In this document: in pieces, positions 16,716 to 24,042 of the stretch
Layout of the letters: each line of letters starts with the position of its first letter
Numbering within the stretch: position 1 is the first letter of the stretch
Origin: Oligoflexaceae bacterium
Lineage (GTDB): Bacteria; Bdellovibrionota_B; Oligoflexia; Oligoflexales; Oligoflexaceae
Length of the DNA: 24,363 nucleotides
NCBI GenBank assembly: GCA_947474445.1
Contig: CANJJY010000011.1
Location: 1 to 24,363, forward strand
Direction of reading: 5' to 3'
The notes under the pieces: model-generated
Seen by the model: only the letters and a program-made list of their open reading frames with translations
Told to the model about the DNA's origin: nothing
Database searches by the model: none
Translations under genes and position numbers: made by a program

Positions 16716-16752
16716 AGCCTGTCTCTTGATGAAATAATTCAAGAGACAGGCT
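16716..16752. repeat. Perfect 14-bp inverted repeat downstream of gap
   Basis: AGCCTGTCTCTTGA (16716-16729) pairs with TCAAGAGACAGGCT (16739-16752) around the 9-base loop TGAAATAAT. It starts 53 bp after the GAPDH stop. The stem is far longer than expected by chance, but no T-tract follows on either strand. It could be a terminator lacking a U-tail, an mRNA-stabilising 3' hairpin, or a binding site ahead of the next gene. Confidence 0.6.
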
Positions 16753-16810
16753 TGAGGGCAATTAGGGTGTCACGAACGCGGAGCCCAACGCTCACTTCCA
16801 TGAGGCCGAC

Positions 16811-17221
16811 ATGAGCAAGAATTCGGAAAATCTCGTCACTCTTACGCGTAAGGAAGTTCTTGAACTTCTCGCTGAGAGCAAGAATCTCGCCAATTACGAT
16901 ATGCGGAAAGCCAACCTCGTGAAGATAGATTTTTCAGGTTGCGATCTGCGTGAGGCAAATCTTTCTTATGCCAATTTAAAAGACGCTATCTTTCGCGATG
17001 CGGACTTGAGAGGGACTTCCCTCTGGAGCGCCAATCTCGAAGGTGCTGATTTTACCGGAGCAAACCTGGAAGATGCCGACCTCGATTATTCGAAACTTCG
17101 TGGCGCTATTCTTTATAGAGCAAATATTCGGCGCGCAACTTTGCCTACTGAACTCATTTCGCGCGAAGACATCCAAGCATCTGTCGCAACAGGCTGCAAA
17201 GTAGGCGTCAAAAGGGCTTAG
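16811..17221 (+). CDS. Pentapeptide-repeat protein
   Basis: This 136-residue protein contains about 14 tandem pentapeptide repeats of the A(D/N)LxX type, for example DLREANLSYANLKDAIFRDA and ANLEGADFTGANLEDADL (about residues 30-110). These are expected to fold as a right-handed quadrilateral beta-helix. A short N-terminal helix (LTRKEVLELLAESKNLANYD) and a 20-residue C-terminal tail cap the repeats. No signal peptide or transmembrane helix is seen. GAGG lies five bases before the ATG. The gene appears monocistronic, with a terminator about 55 bp downstream. Some such proteins mimic DNA and bind gyrase, but nothing here shows that activity. Confidence 0.9.
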   Translation: MSKNSENLVTLTRKEVLELLAESKNLANYDMRKANLVKIDFSGCDLREANLSYANLKDAIFRDADLRGTSLWSANLEGADFTGANLEDADLDYSKLRGAILYRANIRRATLPTELISREDIQASVATGCKVGVKRA

Positions 17222-17275
17222 AGCGGGCATAAGGACGCGATATCTTCGTGGTGCGTCGCGGAAAAATCCTCATCG

Positions 17276-17297
17276 ACTGGAGTCGACTCCGGTTTTT
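17276..17297 (+). terminator. Rho-independent terminator after the pentapeptide gene
   Basis: ACTGGAG (17276-17282) pairs with CTCCGGT (17287-17293) around TCGA, with one T-G wobble, and is followed by TTTTT overlapping the last pair. Outside it, GGAAAAA and TTTTTCC are also complementary, so a larger hairpin could form. It fits the 3' end of the pentapeptide-repeat transcript. Confidence 0.6.
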
Positions 17298-17366
17298 CCA
17301 CTCCTCGCGCCTTGATCTCACGACCTTCTGCCCACTCTAAGCCGCTCTTTGGTTGTTTGGTTTGGA

Positions 17367-17410
17367 ATCGATTTTGTTTTAGGACGGGATCGATTTTGTT
17401 TTTTGAAGGG
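17367..17410 (+). repeat. Two tandem 22-bp units carrying the ribosome site of the flavin reductase
   Basis: Copies at 17367-17388 and 17389-17410 share ATCGATTTTGTTTT exactly and differ at only three positions in the remaining bases. The second copy ends in GAAGGG, which sits eight bases before the TTG start at 17419. The first copy ends in GGACGGG, a weaker form of the same site. This is a local duplication just before the gene. Confidence 0.7.
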
Positions 17411-17418
17411 AATTGGGT

Positions 17419-18108
17419 TTGGATACTGAGTTGCTTACACCCGTTTCTATTGAAGGTTTGCAGACGATAGGGACTCGCTACGTCGTGATCACCTTGCGGG
17501 CGCTGGCGGATTTTAAATATCATGCGGGGCAGTTCACTCAGGTCGTTTTTGATGACGAACTGGGTGATTTTCGCAAATATTATTCGATTGCTTCGGCCCC
17601 TCGCATCAATGGTCGATTTGACCTTTGCTTGCTTCTCGATGATACGCGCCTCCGGCAGTGGGTCATGCGGCAAACGCTCGGGCGTAAGTTGTTCGTCACC
17701 CCTCCCAGTGGTCGATTCTATGTCCCTCCCCTGGAACAACCTGTGACGATGGTCGCCGGCGGTTCGGGTGTTACGCCTCTGCGAGCTATTTTGGAAAGCC
17801 GCGCTGCGACCTCTCTCGCTGCACCGACCCACTTGCTTTATGGCTGCAAGACGGATGAAGAGATTCCTTTCTATGAGAGCCTCCAGGCCCTTCATTCAAT
17901 CAACCCCAAGATGCATGTACATTTCTTTGCCGATGACGTGGCCCTCGGTCGCGCCCGACTCGGTCGGCCCCTCGATGCTCTTTCTGAATTCGTTACCAGC
18001 AGCGACGATTATCTCCTCTGCGGACCCCCTGCTTTTATGAGCGGTGCACAGAAGATCCTGCAAGACGCCGGCGTCGCCCCAGAGCGCATCCATCAGGATC
18101 GCTTCTAG
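17419..18108 (+). CDS. FAD/NAD(P)H-dependent oxidoreductase, ferredoxin reductase-like
   Basis: This 229-residue protein has the two-domain ferredoxin-NADP reductase fold. An N-terminal FAD-binding barrel ends in the RKYYSIASAP segment (flavin-contacting RxYS type), and the nucleotide-binding domain has VAGGSGVTPLRAI, LLYGCKTDEEIPF and a DDYLLCGPP segment near the end; the C-terminus is HQDRF. No 2Fe-2S ferredoxin domain is attached. There is no ATG near the N-terminus. TTG 17419 is preceded by GAAGGG with eight bases spacing, whereas TTG 17413 would be only two bases from it. The stop is 16 bp before xseA, so the genes may be co-transcribed. The electron partner is unknown. Confidence 0.88.
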   Translation: MDTELLTPVSIEGLQTIGTRYVVITLRALADFKYHAGQFTQVVFDDELGDFRKYYSIASAPRINGRFDLCLLLDDTRLRQWVMRQTLGRKLFVTPPSGRFYVPPLEQPVTMVAGGSGVTPLRAILESRAATSLAAPTHLLYGCKTDEEIPFYESLQALHSINPKMHVHFFADDVALGRARLGRPLDALSEFVTSSDDYLLCGPPAFMSGAQKILQDAGVAPERIHQDRF

Positions 18109-18124
18109 ATAGTGAGGATCTCCC

Positions 18125-19882
18125 GTGTCGGTCTACTTTCAAGAGGAAGATCAAAGCATCATTGTGCGCGGGAAGACCTATCCCTATCGCGATCTCATGC
18201 GCTCCCTCGGGGGTGAATACGTGGCCGCTGAGAAAACCTGGATGCTGCCGCTCAATACCAGCAACTTGGAACGCATCGCTGAACTCTGTAAGAGTGTAGG
18301 CGGAGGTCGCAGCAAAGATCCGCCTCCCCCCCAGGTGACACCCACACCGGCCACAGTTCTCTCGACGGCTTCAACAGCCGCTGTTGGAAGCGAGGCAACA
18401 CCTTCTCAGCTCGCTGAAACGACTTTGGACGGGCTTACCATCAGCGAACTGATGCAAAAAGTGCAGCTCGTCATCGCGCAGGGCTTTCCTCGCAGCGTCT
18501 GGGTGCTAGGTGAAATTCAGAACATCAAACTCCACGCCAGTGGAATCTATTTTCAATTGGCCGACTTCAAGGACGGCGGCTCACGGTCGGCGACGCTGAC
18601 CGTCAACGCTACTCTTTGGCGTTCCCAACTCGCTGATTTGCAGAGAAAGCATGGGGCCCCTCTTGTCAAAGAACTCTTGCAAGACGGACTCCGCGTTCGA
18701 CTGCTCGTGGATGTCACCCTCTACCGCGATCGCGGTCAGATCAGTCTCCAGGTGCAAGGTCTCGATCCCCAGTACACCAAAGGCTCGCTCGCACTGGCCC
18801 GCGAGAAGCTCCTGCGCGAACTCAGAGCTAAGGGCCTCGATCGCCAGAATAAATCTCTCTCACTGCCTGCTTTTCCTCTTCGCATCGGCTTGATCAGCGC
18901 CCCCGAATCGAGAGCTCAGAGCGACTTCATCGATCAGCTTCAACTCTATAAATACCCAGGCGAAGTCATCTTCTACCCCTCGCAGATGCAGGGTGAGAAG
19001 ACTCTCGAAGAAGTGGTCCGCGGCATCAAGACTTTGAGTGAGGCCGCCTGCGATGTCATCGTCATCACCCGCGGTGGAGGCAGCGCTGCTGATCTTCGTT
19101 GGTTTGATAGCGCTGAGATCGCTTATGCAATCGCCCAATGCCCGCTCCCCGTCGTCGCCGCGATCGGCCACCATGAAGATGTCTGCATTGCCGAAGAAAT
19201 CTGTTGGCAGCGCGAGAAGACCCCGACAGCCGCTGCCGATTTCATCATCAGCCTCTTTCAAGGCACGCGGCAACGCCTGGATCAGTTGGGCCTCATCTTG
19301 AGTCAAAAGCTTGAAGAGCGCATCCGCATCCAGACGAGCAGCCTACAAAATCTTCGTGAGAAGATTTTGATCCTCAGTCAGCGCGTGCTGACGACTTACC
19401 GGCAGCATCAGGTGCAACTGGCGACTGGTCTCGAGATGCAGGTCGAACGTCGTTGGGTGCAGGCGACGGGACGCCTCCAGAACCTGAGTCAGGACCTGGC
19501 CCAGCGTACGACCTTGCGTCTTCAGAATCAAGAAAGTCGCTGCGAACAGCTCAGCGGTCATCTCCAACTCAGAGTCCAAGGACGTCTGCAATCGGAATTT
19601 CAAAAGCTGCCGGCCCTCCATCTCAGCCTGAAGGGCCAAGTTCAGCAGGCTTACTTTCTAGCAGCGCGGCAGCTGAATGAATGGGAAAAGGCGCTGCTCC
19701 AGCGCGATCCCAAACCCTGGATGGAGCAGGGTTGGACCCAACTGAGCAACGATGAAGGACGCGTGGTCCGAGGCGCTCAACTGCGGATCGGCGGAACTTT
19801 ACGCGCGCGCCTCCCCGATGCTCTGCTCGAACTGCAAATTATCGACAAACAAACTAAGACTCAAGATAAGGATCACGACTGA
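18125..19882 (+). CDS. xseA: Exodeoxyribonuclease VII large subunit with extra N-terminal domain
   Basis: This 585-residue protein is the catalytic subunit of exonuclease VII, which with XseB degrades single-stranded DNA in the cytoplasm. From about residue 101 the standard order is seen: the OB-fold (LTISELMQKVQLVI, VLGEIQNIKLHASGIYFQL), then the catalytic domain with GLISAPESRAQSDF, DVIVITRGGGSAADL, AAIGHHEDVCIAEE and TPTAAADFI, then a long coiled-coil helical region. The E. coli enzyme is about 456 residues and starts near the OB-fold. Here residues 1-60 form an extra module (IIVRGKTYPYRDLMRSLGG, then a TWMLPLN tail), joined by a Pro/Thr/Ala linker. The GTG start at 18125 has GAGGA six bases upstream. 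Its stop overlaps the xseB start. Confidence 0.95.
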   Translation: MSVYFQEEDQSIIVRGKTYPYRDLMRSLGGEYVAAEKTWMLPLNTSNLERIAELCKSVGGGRSKDPPPPQVTPTPATVLSTASTAAVGSEATPSQLAETTLDGLTISELMQKVQLVIAQGFPRSVWVLGEIQNIKLHASGIYFQLADFKDGGSRSATLTVNATLWRSQLADLQRKHGAPLVKELLQDGLRVRLLVDVTLYRDRGQISLQVQGLDPQYTKGSLALAREKLLRELRAKGLDRQNKSLSLPAFPLRIGLISAPESRAQSDFIDQLQLYKYPGEVIFYPSQMQGEKTLEEVVRGIKTLSEAACDVIVITRGGGSAADLRWFDSAEIAYAIAQCPLPVVAAIGHHEDVCIAEEICWQREKTPTAAADFIISLFQGTRQRLDQLGLILSQKLEERIRIQTSSLQNLREKILILSQRVLTTYRQHQVQLATGLEMQVERRWVQATGRLQNLSQDLAQRTTLRLQNQESRCEQLSGHLQLRVQGRLQSEFQKLPALHLSLKGQVQQAYFLAARQLNEWEKALLQRDPKPWMEQGWTQLSNDEGRVVRGAQLRIGGTLRARLPDALLELQIIDKQTKTQDKDHD

Positions 19883-20100
19883 TGGCAAGCAAAGAACAGG
19901 AATCGGTGACCTACCAAAAGATGCTTGAAGAGGTCGAAGGCATCGTGCGCGAAATCGCTTCGCCCGACCTAGAATTAGATCTGATGGTCAGTCGCGTCGA
20001 ACGTGCATACGAACTGATCCGGACCATGAAGCTGCGATTGGAAGAAACCAAGTCACGCATCGATCAGCTGCATCAACGCTTTGATGACAAAGCTCCTTAG
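19882..20100 (+). CDS. xseB: Exodeoxyribonuclease VII small subunit
   Basis: This 72-residue protein has the size and helical hairpin pattern of XseB: TYQKMLEEVEGIVREIASPD, then LELDLMVSRVERAYELIRT with a charged coiled-coil tail. The small subunits wrap the long helices of XseA and are needed for nuclease activity. The ATG shares one base with the xseA stop (TGATG), so the subunits are translationally coupled. Both key hallmarks, length and adjacency, agree. A weak 6-bp hairpin lies just behind the stop, without a T-tract. Confidence 0.93.
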   Translation: MASKEQESVTYQKMLEEVEGIVREIASPDLELDLMVSRVERAYELIRTMKLRLEETKSRIDQLHQRFDDKAP

Positions 20101-20245
20101 CCTCCCGTCTGCTGAGGGTGACAGACGCGACACGTGAGCTCGCCATTTCTCGATGACTCCGGCATAATTGAAAAGTTAAGTATTCGCTTTTCGGTGATTC
20201 CATTGAAATGTTTGGGTTCTTATCTTTTCCTCACGAGGTCAATCG

Positions 20246-20881
20246 ATGATCAAGCTTTACGGCACTGGTCCTTCGCGCTGGGTGAAACCCTATTGGCTCC
20301 TTAAAGAAATGGCGGTTCCCTTCGAAACGGTGAGCGTCAGTATCAGCAAGGGAGAAAACCGCAGCGCTCAGTATCTAGCGATCAACCCATTTGGAAAGGT
20401 TCCTGCTCTCGCCGATGGTCCCGTCACCCTTTTTGAATCGTCGGCTATCTGCAACTATCTCGCCGATAAGTACCCCGAAAAAGCTTTGATTCCTCGCGCC
20501 GGCACCGCCGATCGTGGCTATTACGACCAATGGATCAGTTTTGCGACGACCGAACTCGAGCAACCGCTCTGGCGCATTATTAAACATCGCTTCGTTTATC
20601 CGGAAGAAAAGCGGAGTGCTGCGGAAATTGAATTGGCCGTAGGAGATTTCAAAAAACTTTTGACGACTTTTAGCGCTCTGCTGGCAGACAAAAAATATTT
20701 GGTAGCTGACCGTTTTACCGTAGCTGACATCGCGATGACCTATACCCTGCGGTGGGCTCAGTTGCCTTCGATGCCGGCCGGACTGCTCGAGGGCGAACAT
20801 AAGGTAACGGCCTATATGCAGCGGCACATGGAGCGTACGGCCTTTCCTCATGACCTTTATCCACAGGCCCCGATTTCCTAA
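20246..20881 (+). CDS. Glutathione S-transferase family protein
   Basis: This 211-residue protein has an N-terminal thioredoxin-like domain (IKLYGTGPSRWVKPYWLLKE, cis-proline segment GKVPALADG, FESSAICNYLA) and a C-terminal all-alpha domain with the ADRFTVADIAM motif seen in GSTs. The catalytic position near residue 10 is occupied by Ser/Arg rather than the cysteine of some classes. No signal peptide is seen, so it is likely cytoplasmic. GAGG (20235-20238) lies seven bases before ATG 20246. It stands alone, convergent with the MFS operon. Substrates cannot be assigned; thiol conjugation, peroxide handling or a stress-regulatory role are all possible. Confidence 0.9.
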   Translation: MIKLYGTGPSRWVKPYWLLKEMAVPFETVSVSISKGENRSAQYLAINPFGKVPALADGPVTLFESSAICNYLADKYPEKALIPRAGTADRGYYDQWISFATTELEQPLWRIIKHRFVYPEEKRSAAEIELAVGDFKKLLTTFSALLADKKYLVADRFTVADIAMTYTLRWAQLPSMPAGLLEGEHKVTAYMQRHMERTAFPHDLYPQAPIS

Positions 20882-20908
20882 ACGACGGTCCCCTCAAATT
20901 CTCAACTG

Positions 20909-20932
20909 TTCCTAGCGATTCTTCGCTAGGAA
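20909..20932. repeat. Perfect 10-bp hairpin between convergent genes
   Basis: TTCCTAGCGA (20909-20918) pairs with TCGCTAGGAA (20923-20932) around TTCT, 28 bp after the GST stop. Neither side has a T-run, so it is a non-canonical terminator or transcript-end hairpin that could serve both strands. Confidence 0.5.
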
Positions 20933-20936
20933 TGGC

Positions 20937-21074
20937 TTAGAAAAATTTCCAGTCCCATTTGGAATTCCAGAGCTTGCCATTCATCTGCATAAGTAACGAT
21001 ACCCAGTCCTTTAACTTCTTTTTCGTCTTGCTCAAAAATCGAAGTCCCCAAAAATGAAGAGAAGGCGATGCCAT
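20937..21074 (-). CDS. Candidate small ORF at the end of the transporter operon
   Basis: A 45-codon minus-strand frame starts at ATG 21074, one base after the stop of the MFS gene (TGATATG arrangement), and ends at 20937. The predicted peptide is basic in the middle (SKTKKKLKDW) and rich in aromatic residues at the C-terminus (LWNSKWDWKFF). There is no strong ribosome site, but translation could reinitiate after the transporter. It fills most of an otherwise empty 194-bp gap. It may also be chance. I recognise no family. Confidence 0.3.
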   Translation of the reverse strand: MASPSLHFWGLRFLSKTKKKLKDWVSLLMQMNGKLWNSKWDWKFF

Positions 21075-21075
21075 A

Positions 21076-22410
21076 TCAATTGAGCAGCGGTGATTTCTTT
21101 TTCCAGGTCAGAAGCAGGAGGAGCGTGCCGATCACAGCGGAGCCGAGATAGAGAGCCAAAGCCCCATTCCAACCGTAATGATCGACGAGCCAGCCCGTAC
21201 TGATCCCGCAAAGAGTGGCACCGAGATAGCCGAAAAGTCCGGTCAAACCCACTGCGCTCGATGCCGCTTTTTTGGTTGCAAAGTCGGCAGCTGCGACGGC
21301 AATCAACATCTGAGGCCCATAGACGAGAAAGCCTAAAGCGATGAAGACCAATCCCATGAGAGCCATCTGACCATTGGGTACAAAAAAGAGGATCGCAACT
21401 GTGGCGATCAGAAGCAGCATAAAACCAACCGAAACAGGTCCACGACGACCGTGAAACACACGGTCAGACAACCATCCAGAAGCGTAGGCTCCGAAAATAC
21501 CGGCCAGCTCGAACCCGGAAAGGGCAAACCCGGCTTCTTTGAGATTGAATCCCTTCGCTTCTTCCAGATACTTCGGTGCCCAGTCGAGGATACCAATCCG
21601 TACGATATAAACGAAAAAATTAGCCACGCTGACGATCCATACCCATCGATTGGTCAAAATATGTTTTTTGAACATTGTGAAGAAGGGGGTAGCCTCTTCT
21701 TCAGCGCTCGGCGGCGCGCCATCGCTTTTAAACTCCTCGATCGGCGGCAGTCCCATCGCTTCAGGAGTATCGGTCAGCCGATTCATCAACCAAAATGAGC
21801 CGATCGCCGTGACGAGGCCGGGCACCCAAAAGGCCGAACGCCATCCAAAATGAGTCACCAGATAGCCGGCAGCCAGGGCAATGAACGCTCCCCCGATTTG
21901 ATGGGATGCATTCCATACTCCCCAGGCGCGACCGATCTCGCGCGGACTGAACCATGATGTGAGGAGACGACTGCAGGGCGGCATCCCAGTCCCTTGAAAA
22001 AGATTATTCAGGGCCCAGAATACTGTAAAAAAAGCGAGACTCTCCCCCAAGCCGAAGATCACGTTGACGCCTGCCGACAAAAGGAGACCAATACTCATCA
22101 TGTATTTGGGGCTGATGCGATCGGCGAGAATTCCGCTGGCAAACTTGGAGAAAGCATAGACGATAGTCGCGGCACTCAGGACCATGCCCCATTCGGTATT
22201 CGAAAACCCGAATTCATCCGTGATGGACTTCGTGGCCATCGACATGTTTTTTCGCACAAAATAAAAGAGGGCATAGCCGCTCATCATCGAGTACATGACC
22301 CGCATGCGCCAGTATTGGTAGCGCTCAGCCGTGTCGCTGGCCGCCGCTGATGATGCCTGTGTCTGTGGAGAAACCTTCAGAGGAAGAGAGTCATCGATCG
22401 GCATGTTCAT
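21076..22410 (-). CDS. Organophosphate:phosphate antiporter-family MFS permease (GlpT/UhpC-like)
   Basis: This 444-residue inner-membrane protein has 12 predicted helices and belongs to the OPA branch of the MFS, whose members exchange sugar phosphates or glycerol-3-phosphate for inorganic phosphate. Recognisable family blocks are GYALFYFVRKNMSMA in helix 1, a SKFASGILADR loop, the NNLFQGTGMPPCSRLLTSWF segment, and GVWNASHQIGG. The long central loop after helix 6 is charged (about 220-245). Its ATG overlaps the deoC stop in an ATGA, with a second ATG two codons in. Context with deoC suggests a pentose phosphate as substrate. A UhpC-like sensor role is possible but no two-component genes are nearby. 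Confidence 0.88.
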   Translation of the reverse strand: MNMPIDDSLPLKVSPQTQASSAAASDTAERYQYWRMRVMYSMMSGYALFYFVRKNMSMATKSITDEFGFSNTEWGMVLSAATIVYAFSKFASGILADRISPKYMMSIGLLLSAGVNVIFGLGESLAFFTVFWALNNLFQGTGMPPCSRLLTSWFSPREIGRAWGVWNASHQIGGAFIALAAGYLVTHFGWRSAFWVPGLVTAIGSFWLMNRLTDTPEAMGLPPIEEFKSDGAPPSAEEEATPFFTMFKKHILTNRWVWIVSVANFFVYIVRIGILDWAPKYLEEAKGFNLKEAGFALSGFELAGIFGAYASGWLSDRVFHGRRGPVSVGFMLLLIATVAILFFVPNGQMALMGLVFIALGFLVYGPQMLIAVAAADFATKKAASSAVGLTGLFGYLGATLCGISTGWLVDHYGWNGALALYLGSAVIGTLLLLLTWKKKSPLLN

Positions 22411-23162
22411 AGAGAACTATTTTCTTTCTGGACGATCATTACGCCCTTGCTCGTGCCGATACGGGTCGCTCCCGCTTCGATCATGGCCAACGCCGTCTCT
22501 CTATCACTGATGCCGCCTGAGGCCTTGACTCCCAGCTCATCTCCCACTGCAGTGCGCATCAAGCGGACTCCATGCAAGGTAGCCCCAGGCTGTACGAAGC
22601 CAGTCGAAGTCTTCACAAAATGCGCCCCAGCATCGACCGCTATGCGACATGCTTCCTTTATTTCCGCATCGCTCAGGAGAGCTGTTTCCAAGATAACCTT
22701 GAGGATCATCTGGTGCTCGCGGCACAAGCGGGCCACACCCATGATGTCGTCGCCGACGACAGAAAACATCTTGGACTTGAGGGCGCCTAAATTGATCACC
22801 ATATCAAGCTCGTCAGCTCCATCGGCCATGGCTTGGGTAGCTTCCTGTAATTTGCAGTGACTATGCTGGGCTCCGAAGGGGAAGCCAATGACGGAACAGG
22901 TGCGCACCGAACTGCTTTTGAGGCTTTCTGCGACTCGTTTCACCCAAAATGGGTTGACGCAGACACTATGGAAACTGTGGTAAATCGCTTCGACGCAAAG
23001 CCGTTCGATGGCATGAGTATCGGCTTCGGGTTTGAGCAGCGTATGATCGATCCAATGCGGGAGATCGTCCGCTTGCAAGAGCCGTCCATTCACAGCGAGG
23101 GCCGAGCACATCGCGGCGACCGATCCCACTCCACTCTTCTTTGGATTCCAAATCTTTTTCAT
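22407..23162 (-). CDS. deoC: Deoxyribose-phosphate aldolase
   Basis: This 251-residue class I aldolase splits 2-deoxyribose-5-phosphate into glyceraldehyde-3-phosphate and acetaldehyde in nucleoside breakdown. The Schiff-base lysine is Lys184 in HFVKTSTGF; Lys213 in VKASGGI and Asp120 in ELDMVINLG are the usual partners, and IDHTLLKPEA marks the core start (38-47). About 34 residues precede that core, including a mildly hydrophobic stretch (GVGSVAAMCSALAV); most relatives have a shorter lead. AGGAAGG just upstream of 23162 supports this start; it overlaps the stop region of the LOG gene nine bases away. It is the middle gene of the LOG-deoC-permease operon. Other deo genes (deoA, deoB, deoD) are not in the window. 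Confidence 0.95.
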   Translation of the reverse strand: MKKIWNPKKSGVGSVAAMCSALAVNGRLLQADDLPHWIDHTLLKPEADTHAIERLCVEAIYHSFHSVCVNPFWVKRVAESLKSSSVRTCSVIGFPFGAQHSHCKLQEATQAMADGADELDMVINLGALKSKMFSVVGDDIMGVARLCREHQMILKVILETALLSDAEIKEACRIAVDAGAHFVKTSTGFVQPGATLHGVRLMRTAVGDELGVKASGGISDRETALAMIEAGATRIGTSKGVMIVQKENSSL

Positions 23163-23171
23163 ATGACCTTC

Positions 23172-23957
23172 CTACGAGCGATTGAATAGTTTGGACTCTA
23201 TCAAGCGGATGGCTTGCTCAGCGTCTTCCGCCACGACGATCAGATCGAGATCCTTTGGATTGATGGTGCCCATGTCGCGAAACAGTTCGAGGCGCTTCAA
23301 GAGAGTGCTCCACACACTCCGCTGACCGAGGAGGATGACGATCACATTGGATTTTTTCTGCGTTTGAATTTTTGAAAGCGCTTCGTAGATTTCCCACTCG
23401 GTACCAAAACCGCCTGGTGCAACCACGATGACGGCGGCGTAGTCGATCAGGTCGGCTTCTCTTTGAGAAAAGCTGCCGGCCATGTAACTGTCGGTTACGA
23501 AATCATTGGCCTTTTCTTGTCCTGTGCTAAAGCGCGTGGCGATTCCGAGGCTTTTGCCATTCGCAAGAAAGGCGCCGCGGTTGGCCGCTTCCATGATGCC
23601 GGGTCCCCCTCCGGTGAGAATAGGGTAGCTCCGTCCATATTTAGCCGTCCATTTTTGAGCAAATTGAAGAGTCAGTTGATAGTACTCAGAGCCTGGCTTG
23701 GCCCGCGCGCTCCCAAATACCGTAATGGCGCCCCAAGGAGCATTCTTTTCGAGCAGCTCGCGTGCACAATAAGCGTCTTTTGCCACCATGGTCGGCGACG
23801 GGATACGGCCATCAGCGAGAGGAACATCCGCTATGTTGCAGTCTTGCGCTCTTAAATGAATCGTCAAAGAATCCATTGATCTGGCCGTCGCGAATGGAAA
23901 AAATAAGCTCTGTACCAAGATCAGTGCGAACGCAAATCTCATCGTCTTGAACCCCAT
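23172..23957 (-). CDS. LOG-family nucleotide phosphoribohydrolase with predicted signal peptide
   Basis: This 261-residue protein carries the LOG/PpnN-type Rossmann motifs: TGGGPGIMEAAN (115-126) and PGGFGTEWE (181-189), with Arg and Glu positions intact. Family members cleave nucleoside 5'-monophosphates to a base and ribose 5-phosphate, normally in the cytoplasm. Here the N-terminus (MGFKTMRFAF, then ALILVQSLFFPFATA, cleavage near residue 25) looks like a Sec signal peptide. The mature part has only two cysteines (40 and 64). The start is uncertain: ATG 23957 or 23942 (TTG 23990 is less likely); every choice keeps the signal-like segment. It is the first gene of the operon with deoC and the OPA permease. 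Confidence 0.85.
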   Translation of the reverse strand: MGFKTMRFAFALILVQSLFFPFATARSMDSLTIHLRAQDCNIADVPLADGRIPSPTMVAKDAYCARELLEKNAPWGAITVFGSARAKPGSEYYQLTLQFAQKWTAKYGRSYPILTGGGPGIMEAANRGAFLANGKSLGIATRFSTGQEKANDFVTDSYMAGSFSQREADLIDYAAVIVVAPGGFGTEWEIYEALSKIQTQKKSNVIVILLGQRSVWSTLLKRLELFRDMGTINPKDLDLIVVAEDAEQAIRLIESKLFNRS

Positions 23958-24042
23958 GACTGGCGAGAGCGGCGAGGTGCGAGCTCTCAATGTTGCGAAT
24001 CTGCCCGTTCAAGTGAGAGATTTGCAAAGAGGGTGCCAGCCC

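Noticed and set aside
17218..17895. Minus-strand ORF of 225 codons
   Set aside because: It is antisense to the ferredoxin reductase-like gene, which has clear flavin and NAD motifs; the antisense product is Arg/Gln-rich with no family signal.
20106..20127. CGTCTG/CAGACG hairpin after xseB as a terminator
   Set aside because: The stem is only six pairs with a ten-base loop and no T-tract follows.
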